NCBI GenBank assembly: GCA_021018995.1
Contig: CM037588.1
Span: 84,789,765-84,853,764, forward strand
Direction: 5' to 3'
From: Chloranthus sessilifolius
Taxonomy: Eukaryota; Streptophyta; Magnoliopsida; Chloranthales; Chloranthaceae
DNA length: 64,000 bases
Positions 45,044 to 56,851 of the stretch are shown here, piece after piece. The first letter of the stretch is position 1, and each line of letters begins with the position of its first letter. A program made the position numbers and the translations under genes. The notes below the pieces were generated by a model, which made no database searches, was not told where the DNA came from, and was given only the letters and a program-made list of their open reading frames with translations.

Positions 45044-46010
45044 TATGCCTCAGGAAGTTTACCCTAGCCTTGGAAAATTCTCCAAAGGTCCTTGTGTTAA
45101 AACTGAGAAGTGGGGAGCCCATGCTTCACGGGGCTGACATATGCATTAATTCATTTGCGCAGTTGTAGAGCCTTCGTGGAGTAGCCTTTGGTTGGTGGGA
45201 AGTGCTCACTCCCGCAGTAAATCTTCAGTTAATCACGCAATTCCTTTGTGCTGTAATGTTGTCATGGAGATGATCTAGAGCGCCTAGATTTCTCACACAG
45301 TAGAGCTTTAGAAGCCCTCTCTCACTAAGTACTCGCGCAAGTATGCTCCTATGCTCGCGTAGTAACTGGTAAGGCTTCAGAGTGCGTGAGATCTACATGA
45401 GGAGAATTTTGGGCATCTCTCTCATCCAGGGCTACGCAAGAACTCTGCGAGGTAACATTTTGTTCAGTATACATATGGACTCGCTATGTTCTGCGCGTGG
45501 CTGCTTCAAGGCTTGATCTCACCGAGAACTTTGTGATCACAAAGTCTGAGGATTTTAAATCACGAGATCTTTACGATGTCTTCATAGCTCTCCTCTTGAC
45601 TACGCGCCCCATCTGCACGAGGGCATCTTCCACTGCATCCTTAGCTTCACGAGGAAGTTCCTCAACTCTGTAAGATCTATCTTTTGATACTCTAATGCAT
45701 TGCACTTACTTCTATTGCAGTTTCCTCCATTCTAAGCTAACTTCATCCATCTGCTAGACTTTGGTCAATGATGGCCAGCAAGTGAGTCACTATGGTGAGC
45801 ACTACCAAGGTGTTCTATTAGGCTTGGGCTTAGCTGTCATCTTTACATGTATTCTCTTTCTTCTTTGGACCAAAAAGCAGGGATTTTGTATTAAGCTACA
45901 CAGATCATTACTAACTATAAAACACACTTAACACATGATTATTAGTGAGCTTCAAGGCCCAGCAAAGGCTAGGTTAAGAGGTGAAAAGTGATACTTTTCA
46001 GTGAATAACA
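45044..46010 (-). repeat. E2 5' LTR, outer part
   Basis: Continues 31882-33570 past T2 and ends at TGTTATTCACTG (minus strand, 46010). CG-rich motifs at 45150-45660. Confidence 0.85.
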
Positions 46011-46635
46011 ATATAGTCTCCCTACTTTAAGACCTGAGCCACAGAGCTATTATTTTAGCCTGTGTTCAGCCATGTATTATTGTTTCAGTGCATGGTCCCC
46101 ATGTTGGGATTTAGGGATCTGAGCCATAGAGCTATTGTTTCAGCCTGTGTTCAGCCATATACTATTGTTTCAGCATATGGTCCCATATTAGGGTAAAGGT
46201 GTCTGAAATGCTAGACTATTATTTCAGTATGCATTTTGACTATCTACTATTGTTTCAGTATACAGTCTCCCTACATTAGGATCTGAGCCACAGCGCTATT
46301 ATTTTAGCCTGTGTTCAGCCATGTACTATTATTTCAGTGCATGGTTCCCAATTTAGGGTCATGGGGCCTGAGCCACAGAGCTATTTTTTTAGCCTGTGTC
46401 CAGCCATATACTATTGTTTCAGCATATGGTCCCACATTAGGGTGAAGGGGCATGAGCCACAGAGCCATTGTTTCAGCTTGTGTCCAGCCATATACTATTG
46501 TTTCAGTATATGGTCCCACATTCTGGTGGTGAAACTTCCAGAGAAGGTAAGTCTTTTCTAAAAAATCATGGGTAAGGTCAAAGGTTGACCGAACAAATTT
46601 GTATATTTTGAGAGGACAAAATGGGGGTGTCTACA
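46011..46635 (-). repeat. LTR of Tat-like family D (D2), truncated by E2
   Basis: Minus-strand LTR start TGTAGACACCCCC at 46635 beside a PPT. The interior is six tandem ~83-bp units; the rest of the LTR is missing beyond the E2 edge at 46010. Confidence 0.75.
46024..46530. repeat. ~83-bp minisatellite inside the D LTR
   Basis: Units containing CTGAGCCACAGAGCTATTG and CCATATACTATTGTTTCAGC start near 46035, 46120, 46203, 46284, 46369 and 46452. Three more units lie at 62840-63060 and one at 26893. The 74-codon plus frame at 46337-46561 is a by-product of the repeat. Confidence 0.92.
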
Positions 46636-47668
46636 GATGCCCCTCTTCGGCGCGCTCTTGCGAAGTAAGAACGCGTCGAAGAAGTAGACACCCCTCATTC
46701 GAGGTGTCTTCTCGTTTCTCTTGGGAAATCACAAATGTGAACTGGGGATGCTGATATGACAAGCTTGGCTTTCTTATCTATCAGCGCAAGCTAAAATAGA
46801 GCATTCAGGAGCTTAGTGATAGCTGTCGAAAGGCGTGTTCTATGTCGTGGATGCCTAGGGGCGATCCCGTCATGTATCGCGACCTGCTATGAGTGACAGT
46901 CAAACGGAAAGGAGAATCACCATATCCTAATCTGTGGGTGCGATGCAAGGGACATCCCGTCGCATGTCGCGACCTGCTGCAAGGGACCATCAAACAAAGG
47001 GATATGACATAGTCGAGGTACTAGGGGGCGTCATACAAATATTCAAAAATAAGGTCCAGGGACCGATAATAAAATGCAATATAATGTCGAAGGCTTTGGC
47101 AAGTCATGTCAGACCGGGTGCGTCATGGCTCACACCAATGCGTGTCAGGCATTCCTTTTCTAATAGGCATTTGTAAGTTCTTAGATTAAATATACTCGTT
47201 ATTCAATTTCCCAGGGGAATGGCCGATTTGGGCTGGTAATAGAAGTGAAGTTTAGTAGGTGAGGTCTCTTTGTTTATTATTATTCTTTTTTTATTTTTAT
47301 TTTTATTTGTTTCGTTGTTTGTTTTTGGAAGTAAAGGGTTTTGGAAGTGAGAATTTTTTTTTAAAATTTCGAGGACTTTAACTTAAGATCAATTCAGTGG
47401 TAAAACTTTGAAAAATGTGGCTTTCGAGACGTCGCTGAGCAGATCCACCGGTATAGGATTTGTGGACCCGGCCGTTTATGTGGTTGTCAAGATGACACTT
47501 GGCATGCCGGATACTTCGTCTAACCTGCTCGATGAATACTGATGATTGTCGCTTATGGGAGGACTACAGTGATTCGCGAGTCGAGGGAGATGGGATTTGA
47601 AAACATTTTGACTTAATCATAGCTATCCATTTTTTTTATTATATTTTTTTTAGAAGAAATATCGAGTA
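46636..47668 (-). other. Interior of D2 element, left part, with PPT
   Basis: Minus-strand PPT CGAAGAGGGGCATC (46649-46636) next to the LTR. A short inverted repeat at 46686-46709 (AGACACC..GGTGTCT) echoes the LTR end. An imperfect direct repeat of a TCGCGACCTGCT-containing block occurs near 46866-46890 and 46955-46980. Low-complexity T-rich DNA at 47275-47330 and 47625-47650. No gene seen. Confidence 0.6.
47664..47668. repeat. Target-site duplication of T3 (left, GAGTA)
   Basis: GAGTA before TGTGACAGCC, repeated at 61187-61191. Confidence 0.92.
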
Positions 47669-48369
47669 TGTGACAGCCCGACGTTTCCCAGTCTCTCAAC
47701 TTGGAAAGGTCGCCCCATCAGATTACCTGATATGATCCTTTCATCAAGGGGTTCCTTCTTTAATTTCAAAATGTTATAAATATAGTTAAACTCTGACAAA
47801 TAACTAATATGGCAAATAACTGATCAAATAGAAACTAAGATATGCGATAAACAGAAAGCAAAGGATCTGATGTATAGCTTTTCACCGATGACGGCCACCC
47901 ATCATCTAAACAGTGAAAAGAAAACCTATACATCCCATCAACATCCCAACCAAAAATATAAAACCATTATATTATTTATACAGACCAGAAATTATCTTTT
48001 TCCTTCTCTCTCTATCTCTATCCCATCTTTTCCCCATATCCCAAGCTACAAACCTAACTACGGGAGGAACTCCTCTGGGAAGTTGTCTCCCTCATCGTCG
48101 TCATCTCCTCCATGTAGGGTGCACGTGTTGCTCGTGTGGTGCCTCTGCAGCTAAGACAATTAAGTCGATGAATGAGCTATCATCCACAGCTCAGTGGAGA
48201 ATATTGCATTGTTATTTTACATTGACAGTTTATCACTTTTTTCATAGAGAAGCATTAAATTAACATATGAATAACATGCTAAAATGCTATATTTATGCAT
48301 GGTATAACAAGTGTGAGAAGCAAGCTGAAATCGGAATACATGCTGGCGAAAACAGGGAATCAACAAGGT

Positions 48370-48537
48370 CAAGCTCCCGAGCTAGCGAAATCACTTGTCA
48401 AGCTCCCGAGTTAGTGGGATCACTTGGACTAGAATACTTCAAGCTCCCGAGTTAGCGGGATCACTTGTCAAGCTCCCAATTTAGCGGGATCACTTGCATC
48501 GAGAATCTGAAGCTCCCGAGTTAGCGGGATCATTTGA
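48370..48537. repeat. Direct repeats in T3 3' LTR (5 units)
   Basis: Units of AGCTCCCGAGTTAGCGGGAT followed by CACTTG, some adjacent and some separated by ~17-bp spacers. Each unit can fold (TCCCG..CGGGA). The other LTR has four units (59247-59385). Confidence 0.9.
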
Positions 48538-49189
48538 TTTACACTGGAGCAATAACATATCAAGAACATTGAATTTAACAGAGTCTGAGTACTGAATGAC
48601 CAAGAAATGCATTTGCATGTATGATTTATTATGCAATGTACACTAAAATAATACATTAAATTACAATGTTGATTTATACTCATAAACTAGTAAAAGACTT
48701 TCTTTCTGATGTTATGTGTACTAGATGCTCATATTTGTTTCTTCTCAGCTTAATGACTAATCAAGTCTATTTACTTCATAATTAATCAGGTGCATCAGTT
48801 CAAATCACAACACAGATTTTACTTTTATTATGTGTATCATTGCTTCTATGAAAAACTAACTGAGATGCTGATAACATTATAAAATACCAACCCAGATTCC
48901 CTACCTGTATACGTCAAGTCTTACGAGTATTGTCACTTACGCACGTTCCCACATCTGAGAACATCATGCATTCTTTGTTCTTCAAAATTTTCTAAGTGCT
49001 CCATGTGGCACCAAATCTAAGAAAATAGATGTATTTTAATAAAATTCATAGTTTATAGTTGAGCCATAGTTTATAGATGGTCCATTGTGCATCAAGACCC
49101 AATCAGGTGCTTACCTGAACCCCAGTGGACCCAATGTCTGAATGCACAAGAGGTAGTCCAAAATGCAAAAAAAACAAATCTGGGGAGGT

Positions 49190-49317
49190 TCCCGTGGCAA
49201 CACTCAGGGCTTGCAACTGCAAGAACCTTGCCGCGGCAACCCTTTGAGGTTGCCGAGGCAAGCCCTTCAGCTGGCCTGCTTGCCGCGGCAACCCTATAAG
49301 ACTGCCATGGCAAGCCT
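49190..49317. repeat. TTGCCGCGGCAA palindromes in T3 3' LTR
   Basis: Two perfect TTGCCGCGGCAA copies plus degenerate ones (TTGCCGAGGCAA, TGCCATGGCA, TTGCAACTGCAA). Matching array at 60058-60150 and in the ORF3 upstream spacer at 52717-52776. Confidence 0.88.
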
Positions 49318-50481
49318 GTATATGTTTGGCTTGCTGGGGTTTAGTTGTGTTCCTTCTTGGCCTTTTGATCTTCTGTTTCCCTGCTTCCCTTCCCCTTATG
49401 TTTATAGATATTATTATATATATATATTTAGATATATGTCTATAGATTTTTTATAGATTTTAAATCTATTTCCACAGATTTTCTACACAGATCTGAAGTG
49501 CAACAATCTGCACTTCAGTTCATGTTGAAACTTCTTCTTTGTTCTTGGTTCATTCTTTATGCCGCCTTTTTTGCAATATAGGTTATATATATACCTATAT
49601 ATAACATATATAGATATAATTATATAGATTTTATAAACTTAAGCGATATATATTTATATAGAGCTATTTCATCAACCACAGATCTTCACTGATCTTCAAT
49701 GAAGATCGGAGTGCAGTAGTCTGTACTCAATTTCTGAGGCAAGTTCTGAACTGTCACTCCTTATCATTAATTCTTCTATACAAGAATAAACAAAGAACTA
49801 ACCTTTTGGTGAATTTGTAGTACCAGACCATCAATGTTTTGTTTGTCGAGTTCAATGATGGAGTGGGACTGAAAACAATTTTGGTGAAGCTTATATGTTG
49901 TGGCTAAGTGAAAATAAATGGGAGTAGTTGGCTGTTGTTGTTCTTTACTAAATTCTCTCTGATTTAATTATCTCTGATTTTAACCAATAATCCAAGGAAC
50001 GAAAGGAAATGTTGTTTTATAATCGTGGGTATCGACTTTGCGTCCATGGGGGTGCTTAATGACTCAATGGAGTCGTGTTTTAAATTTTGCATGCAAGTAG
50101 CTTATCAGCTACTCTAGTTTATACTCCAAGCTAAGCTAGCATTTTCTGCTGGTGTGTAGTCCATAAAGGACAACTAGGCTTTATGTGTATATTAATCATA
50201 TACACAGATGCTCTGTATTAGTTAACTGGGCTTTGTTTTTCATGCAAAGCCCATATAGCCCTATTGAGATATAAGTTAATTAGTTTGGTTTCAAGACACT
50301 TGGTTTTTAATTCCTGTGTTAAGCTGGTGCATATGTATATATATATATATATAGTTAAAATTGGATGATTTTTGGCATATCCTTTTCCTAATGGCAATGG
50401 GCTAACTTAATAGCCATGGTCGTAGACTTATGCCAGACCGAACCTTTATTGATGTAGTGTACAGATTTAAGGATCGTTACA

Positions 50482-51195
50482 TTCTCCCCTATTTTAGGCA
50501 TTTTCGTCCTCGAAAATCAATCAGGACTATCTGGGTAACAGATGAATGTCACAATAGCAAAAAGCAAAGTTGCAGTGCCCATACCATATGTGGCGTTTAG
50601 TAACAAAATTTATCACGATGAATCATTAAACAGACAAAACCAAAATCAAATCTACACTTGCAAGATAAAACTGAAATCTTAGAAATAACCATACTTATAT
50701 GCCACCTGACTTCATATGTATTAATAAACATGATTTTATTTCTAATCCCTGTGGCATCGGTTTTATTCTTACATGTGGCACCTGATAATAACCCAAAATG
50801 GAAACAAATTCGATAGAATCGCACCTAGAATTTATATAATCCAACTAGAATTGTACTCAAAATTTATATATATATACTAACTAACTACTCGGTACACAGT
50901 CATCAACACTCATTAATCAAGACCAAATGTAAATGAAACTAAAGACAATTGCACCTAAATTTGTTAGTAGCAGTAACACTTACTTACTTATTAAGCAAAA
51001 CATGAGGTTATAAATTTTTCATGTATTAAGCACAACATGTGGTAGAGATAAACTTAATTAAATGCAAAAGTTTGTGAGATTATTTTTACCAGGTTGGTCG
51101 CTTGGTTGCTGTTGGGCCGCTGAGGAAGTACCAGCTTCTTGTTGTTGTTTTTGTTGGAAGTCTTGCTGGAATTCCGGGACCAATAATGTTGTGTT
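50482..51195 (-). other. T3 PPT and 3' untranslated stretch
   Basis: Minus-strand PPT AAAATAGGGGAGAA (50495-50482) beside the LTR. AT-rich non-coding DNA follows. A Gln/Pro-rich remnant at ~51095-51190 may be the end of ORF3. Confidence 0.7.
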
Positions 51196-52422
51196 TCAAG
51201 TGTATTGGGAGACGTAGTTGCGCGCCCGCCCAATGTAAGGGTTTGCAGCAGTTTGAAAAGTATGCTCCATCATGATATTAGTCGCTTCTTCAATATAATC
51301 GATACGTTGATGGAGCATGTAATGGTTTCGATATAAGTTATCGAATTGCAGGAGGGTTTGCTCATGGTTTTCACGCATGAATTGGACAAGATCCGCATTT
51401 GTACAAGTCCCTTGTGTCGGAGGGATCAATTCAGTTTGGGGTTGTGGTTGAGGAGGAATGGAGGTATCTTGGGTTGGAACATAAGGGATTTCTTGTTGGG
51501 CTTGTGGGGGACGACGAATTTGTTTAGCTTGGCGGTTACTTACCGCTTGAAAGGAGCGTTGATACACATTTCTCTAAATGGCAGGGCTAAAGACCTGCAT
51601 ATTGTCAGTGTGGACCTCTTCACCCGCAGGGATTTGATAGGGAACTAAATTGACACTATCGAAGTGTCCTTCTAGCATGCGAGAGATCAATCGGGGGTAG
51701 GAGCAGGAGTGCATGGGAGGTGAAGCATTACTTTGTAAATGATCGTTGGCATATTTGATGCCTTCCCAAACCACCCTAGGGCCACTTACCCATCGTCCTT
51801 CATAGACGGCAAATAGAGCTAGCAAGAGAGCATCTTAGTGCTCTCTTTCATGCTACATGGGGTATAAATTGTATCTAAATATGCAGTCCAAAAACCACAT
51901 CCGTTGTGGTAACTGGCTGCGACGAACGGCAAGGCTATGGTCAGAAGCGGTCTGACCATTAGTCATTTTAGAGGTGATGTGGTGGAATTTCACATCCCTC
52001 TTCCGGGGCATTTGCAATCCAGAAGTTATATCAAAATCAGCACTACAGTCCATCGCTTGGGCTATGTGCAGTATGTTGAAATAAAATTTTCGATTATCGA
52101 TTTCGGTCTGTAATTGACCGACAATAGGGGAGACTACCAGATTCTGGTAGAATAGACGAACTAAACGAGGATAGTATTGATTGTGAAATGGCTGGTACAA
52201 GGCGCTTAACTGCACCTGTTCTATGTATCGAATCGACCATGCGGTCTAGTCATTCGGCGTCAAGAGTCGATCATCAACGATCCACTCCGGTTCCATAGCT
52301 TTAGCAGCCCACCATGGGATGGGCTGTTCATGCTCCTCGGGTGGATCGATTGGCTCATGTGAAGAAGAAGGGCCTTTGCCTTTTTTTTGAGCTGAAGCTT
52401 TTGGGTGTTTAGAAACTCTCAT
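51196..52422 (-). pseudogene. T3 ORF3, decayed homologue of T1/T2 ORF3
   Basis: Start MRVSKHPKASAQKKGKGPSS at 52422 (basic, as in T1/T2). Successive pieces match in order: WWAAKAMEPEWIVDDRLLTP (to 52246); YYPRLVRLFYQNL, RRSQLPQRMWFLDCIFRYNL (52215-51853); a piece with SYPRLISRMLEGHFDSVNLV (51825-51574); a C-terminal piece rich in Q and P followed by helices (VQFMRENHEQTLLQFDNLY; 51567-51196). At least three stops or frameshifts. Shared order and motifs with T1/T2, but low sequence identity, make it a genuinely homologous third ORF in a second family. Confidence 0.82.
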
Positions 52423-53381
52423 TTTTTTTAGGTGGCATATTGAAATCAAAAAGACAAGAACAATTGGAGTGAGAGTTTTGAGTTTTACCTCACAAAAGTT
52501 AAAAAAAAATCTGCCTGAAATTTGAACTAAATCATGAAATAGAGGGCTTCCTAGTGTAGATCAGGAACATGCAGCGGCTGTGGACGTAGTTTGGAGGAGT
52601 GCATGTAAAGATACCAGCTTAGGAGGTTGAAGAAAATAAAAATATGCACTTTCTATAACAGAAAACCGAACTGGAAATAGACTGAAATGGGTTTCGGACC
52701 CACCAAATGCCAACAGAGTTGCCACAGCAACACCTTAAGCTTGCCGCGGCAACACTTAGTCCTTGCTGAGGCAAGGGAGTCCAGATGGGAGTTGGCCCGG
52801 ATTTCAAGGCCACAGATATGTGGTGAAAATTTTTTTTGTACTTGGGTGTTCTTAACAGATAGGGGGTCTATAGAAAAATATTGGTTGGAATTTTTGATGT
52901 ATTTTTCTATGTTAAAAAATTTTATTTCAATGGAATTTGATCCCTTTTTTGCAATATAGCTTAAAAATGTTATAAATTATTATATAAATTATTATATTAG
53001 CCCATTAAGGGCTCTTGGGTTAGTCATTTGGGACAGGTGTTAATAGGCTGGGATACATTCATGCTTAGGTGTTACTGTTTTGAAATTATTTATTAGTTAT
53101 TATTCCATTTATCTTGAATATTCTTAAATATTTAATGTTATAATTTTTTTTTTTTTTTTTTTATACAAATATTATATTTTAATACTAAATACCAGCATGT
53201 TATTGTAAGTTAATTTGATCAAGGTCCATAGGACTAATTAATATATTCTATTAGTTATATTTTCTTGTCTATAGGTGCAAAGGGTATTTACAAATTATTT
53301 ACAATAATATTTAAATTTTAAGCAAGTAAAATTTAATTGACCAAATGTAACTATAGTGTACATGAATATAAAGTACGTACC
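52423..53381 (-). promoter_or_regulatory. T3 pol-ORF3 spacer with palindromes
   Basis: About 960 nt, AT-rich, no ORF. At 52717-52776 it carries TTGCCGCGGCAA and two imperfect copies (GTTGCCACAGCAAC, TTGCTGAGGCAA), the same palindrome as the T3 LTRs, ~300 nt upstream of the ORF3 ATG. A T-run lies at 53145-53162. I see no clear TATA box. Possible control region by analogy with T1/T2. Confidence 0.45.
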
Positions 53382-53801
53382 TTATGTAAATAATCGAGGG
53401 CACTGAGCACGAATATCAGCTTCGCGCTCCCAGGTAGCTTCATGCGACCCATGATTCTTCCATTGAATCAAAACGAGTGGAATTCGTTTTATTCTTAAAA
53501 TTTGATCTCTGCGGTCCAAAGTTTGACTTGGTTCTTCGGTCACCGTTAGATCTTCCTTGATGTCCAACGGTTGATAATCCAACACATGCGTTGGATCACT
53601 AACATATTTTCTCAGCATCGATACGTGAAATATGTCATGAATGCCTACTAGGTGTGGAGGTAACGCGAGTCGATACGCTACTTCTCCTACTTTGCCCAAT
53701 ATAGGAAATGGTCCAACATAACGAGGACTCAGCTTGTCTCATTTCTCAAACCGCATCATGCCTTTAGTCGGAGAGATTTTTATAAAGACGTGCTCGCCAA
53801 T
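53382..53801 (-). pseudogene. T3 integrase C-terminal part
   Basis: The open piece 53699-53382 has [30 protein letters not shown] and the chromodomain-like end (LVLIQWKNHGSHEATWEREA). Upstream to 53801 it resumes after the intron-like insertion with IGEHVF and the GPY/F module in a broken frame. Confidence 0.87.
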
Positions 53802-53879
53802 CTGTATATTATTTCATCAGACTAAATGACCATATAAGTCTAATGACTTCATAAAGAACGTATCAGTGTAGGATATTAC
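53802..53879 (-). other. Candidate 78-nt intron in T3 integrase
   Basis: Minus strand: codons for ..DFQ end at 53880, then GTAATATCC..ATATACAG, then codons for IGEHVF. T1 and T2 read straight through here (DFKVGEHVF). The insertion has GT and AG ends and is AT-rich. It is either a gained short intron or a coincidental insertion. Confidence 0.45.
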
Positions 53880-55077
53880 CTGAAAATCAACACTTGTTCA
53901 TTTGAGATCAGCGTAACTCTTTTGTCGACTCTGAGCACTCTTCAATCATTCTCGAATAATGTGAACAATTTTATTGGTGCTTTCTATCAGATCAGGGCCT
54001 AAAATCAACCGCTCTCTAGCTTCTTCCATACAGTGCCTCGAATGGTGCAATACCAATGCTTGACTGGAAATTATTATTGTATGCGAATTTGATCAGGGGT
54101 AAGTGTTTATCCCATGATCCTTGAAAATCGAGCATACAGGCCCTTAACATATCCTCAATCACTTGGTTCACCCTTTCTATCTACTCGTCAGTCTGAGGAT
54201 GAAATGTTGTATTGAAGTCTAACTTGGAACCCATACCTTCTTGGAAACTTTGCCAAAATTATGAAGTATATAAAGGATCACGATCTTACATGATGCTTAC
54301 GGGTATCCCATGTAATTGTACAATCTCCCTCAGATAAACTTCAGCTAATTTGGATGTTGTATATCGTGTACTATAGGGTAAAAAATGCGCCGATTTGGTG
54401 AGACGATCGACAATCACCCAAATGGCATTGTAACCCTTCTGAGTATAGGGCAAACCGAGAATGAAATCCATGGAAATATTTTCCCATTTCCATTCTGGAA
54501 TAGACAATGGTTGTAGCAGACCAACAGGATGTTTGTGCTCGACCTTGACTTGCTGACAGGTCAAACACTTTGCAACATATTCTGCTACATCACGTTTAAG
54601 ACCGTTCCACTAGAACGTCTATTTAAGATCCTGGAACATCTTCGTACTACCAGGGTGAATAACATATGCTGACTTGTGAGCTTCTTCGAGGATTTCTTGA
54701 CGTAAAGCATGATCATTAGGGACACATACTCGTCCTCGAAATAATAATGACCCATCGTCCTTTATCGTGAATTCTGGCTGTAGCCCACTTTGTACCCCCT
54801 GTCGGATGGAAATAAGCTCTGCATCTAACATCTAGAGCATTCTGATCCTATCAAATAGTGGAGCTCGGATCATTACTGTAGTAAGTAAACCTCCAGTTGA
54901 CGGTGCTCGCAAAGTAGCACTCGATGATACAATATCATTAAGTAGTTTCCATCTTTGTAGTTGTGTCACAAGATGAGATAACTGAGCGGAGGATTTGTGG
55001 CTAAGCGCATCAGCTACAACATTGGCTTTACTGGGATGGTACTGAATAGAACAGTCGTAGTCTTTTAAAAATTTCAT
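53880..55077 (-). pseudogene. T3 integrase N-terminal and core, broken
   Basis: 55077-54832: RNase H tail and linker ([20 protein letters not shown]). 54831-54619: spacer domain (DGSLLFRGRVCVPNDHALRQ) and zinc-domain start (AHKSAYVIHPGSTKMFQDLK). 54564-54286: TCQQVKVEHKHP, first catalytic Asp (ISMDFILGLP), [11 protein letters not shown]. Below 54286 the second Asp region and the Glu region (around 54155-54190, where TDGQTE is expected) have stops and substitutions. Confidence 0.88.
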
Positions 55078-55179
55078 CCACCTTCTCTGTCTTAAATTTA
55101 ACTCTTTCTGAGTGAAGAGGTATTTAAGACTCTTGTGATCGGTGAAGATCTCGAAGGTTTCATCGTACAGATAGTGTCT

Positions 55180-55850
55180 CTAGATTTTTAATGCGAAAAT
55201 AACTGCTGCTAGTTCTAGGTCATGAGTAGGATAATTCTTCTCATGGTCTTTCAGCTGAAGAGAGCCATATGCAATTACCCATTCCCATTGGTTCAACACA
55301 CATCCTAACCCACTGTATGAGGCATCACTGAAGGTAACATAACCACCACTACCAGATGGTAATGCTAGAACAGGTGCAGAAGTGAGTCTTCTTTTCAATT
55401 CTTGGAAACCTTATTCGCAAGCCTCGGTCCACTCGAATTTAACATTCTTTCGAGTGAGTTGTGTGAGTGGTCCAGCAAGTCGTTTAAAACCTTCAACGAA
55501 GCGTCGATAATAACCTGTAAGACCTAGAAACTTCTTATCTCGGTTACTGTCTGTGGATGCTTCCACTGTACTACAGCTTCAATCTTTGCAGGATCAACCG
55601 TGATACCTGCTTCAGAGATAATATGCCCTAGAAAACTAACTTGATTCAACCAGAAGTCACATTTACTGAATTTAGCATATAACTGCGAATCTCTCAGTGT
55701 TTGTAATGCCAGACATAAATGATCTTCATGCTCTGCCTTTGTCTTGGAATAAATGAGTATATCATCGATGAATACTATGATACACTGATCAAGGTAAGGT
55801 TTGAAGACTCTATTCATCAAGTCCATAAAAGCAACTGGTGCGTTGGTCAA
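55180..55850 (-). pseudogene. T3 RT C-terminal half and RNase H
   Basis: 55850-55524: [15 protein letters not shown], catalytic [11 protein letters not shown], thumb ([20 protein letters not shown]). 55398-55180: RNase H ([28 protein letters not shown]). The stretch 55523-55399 between them is frameshifted. Confidence 0.9.
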
Positions 55851-55892
55851 CCCAAAGGGAATGATTAGAAACTCGTAATGACCATAGCATGT

Positions 55893-56851
55893 TTAGAAAG
55901 CTGTCTTCGAAATATCTTCAGCTTTCACCTTCATCTGGTGATAACCCGATCGTAGGTCAATTTTTGAAAAGAACCGTGCTCCTTCTAACTGATCAAAGAG
56001 ATCGTCGATTCGAGGAAGCGGATATTTATTCTTGATCGTCAATTTATCGAGTTGACGATAATCAATGCAGAGACGCATTGAACCGTCCTTCTTTTTCACA
56101 AATAACATCGGTGCGCCCCATGGAGACACACTCGGTCTAATAAAGCCTTTGTCAAGAAGCTCTTGCAATTGCTCCTTAAGCTCTTTCAACTCTGTCGGTG
56201 CCATTCTGTATGGTGCTTTCGATACTGGATCGGTACCTGGAGCTAATTCAATAGCAAATTTTACTTCCCTATCAGGTGGTAGTCCTGGCAGCTCATCAAG
56301 AAACACATCTAAAAATTCACAAATGATTGGCACTTCGAAAAGTGACATTTTATTCACTTTCTGTTCATCACTTTGTATGAAAGCAATATACCCTTGAGCA
56401 CCTTCATCAAGTAATTGTCGTGCTCGAATTGCAAATATCAGCGAAAGATTAGTTGACGATACACCATAAAATTTAGCTGATCTCTTCTTTTGGGGACGAA
56501 AAGAGACAATCTTCTTGCGACAGTCAACGTTCGCATGGTGAGTGAACAACCAATCCATGCCAAGGATCACATCGTATCCTTGCATCGGTAGCAAAATCAA
56601 ATAAGTTATTGCTTCATATCCCCAGTAATCCTTGATTGAAACCATAATCGACCAGTATACTTTATCAGTCGTGAGGGATTGTCCAGTCGGAAGGGTAACA
56701 TCAAGAATAAAGTCGAGAGGTTCTGGAGTACCTCCTATCTTTAATTTTTCAGCAGACTGGGGTGTGACAAACGAGTGTGTAGATCCAGGATCTATCAAGA
56801 CTCGTGCGTCATAACATAGATAAGCATCTTTTGGATATAATTGTAAGATAC
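55893..56851 (-). pseudogene. T3 protease and RT N-terminal half
   Basis: The frame is open from the intron acceptor at 56851 to 55893. The retropepsin active site is intact ([11 protein letters not shown]), followed by the protease body ([35 protein letters not shown]), linker ([19 protein letters not shown]) and RT fingers/palm ([34 protein letters not shown]). It ends at a nonsense codon after KTAF, where T1 has Arg. Confidence 0.92.

Larger units (their letters stand above)
28618..46010 (-). mobile_element. E2: short-interior Athila-like element, split by T2
   Basis: LTRs at 28618-30700 and 31882-33570/45044-46010 flank an interior of only ~1.2 kb that has a PBS and PPT but no gag or pol. 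This makes it a non-autonomous derivative. Its outer left end is truncated (~590 bp of LTR missing relative to the other LTR), and T2 has inserted in its 5' LTR. Confidence 0.8.
47669..50481 (-). repeat. T3 3' LTR
   Basis: 2,813 bp, TGTAACGATCC (minus strand, 50481) to GGGCTGTCACA (47669). Contains five CAAGCTCCCGAGTTAGCGGG-type repeats (48370-48537), TTGCCGCGGCAA palindromes (49190-49317), AT microsatellites (49405-49430, 50336-50353) and an 8-bp-stem hairpin GGGCTTTG/CAAAGCCC near 50226-50252. Confidence 0.92.

Noticed and set aside
46337..46561. 74-codon ORF with repeated CPAIYYCFSIWSHI
   Set aside because: It arises from the ~83-bp minisatellite. The frame is not kept in the other copies at 62840-63060.
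47870..48154. ORFs repeated in both T3 LTRs (47870-48263, 58722-59031, 49087-49456, 59957-60238)
   Set aside because: They sit within LTRs, differ by frameshifts between the two copies and show only low-complexity residues.
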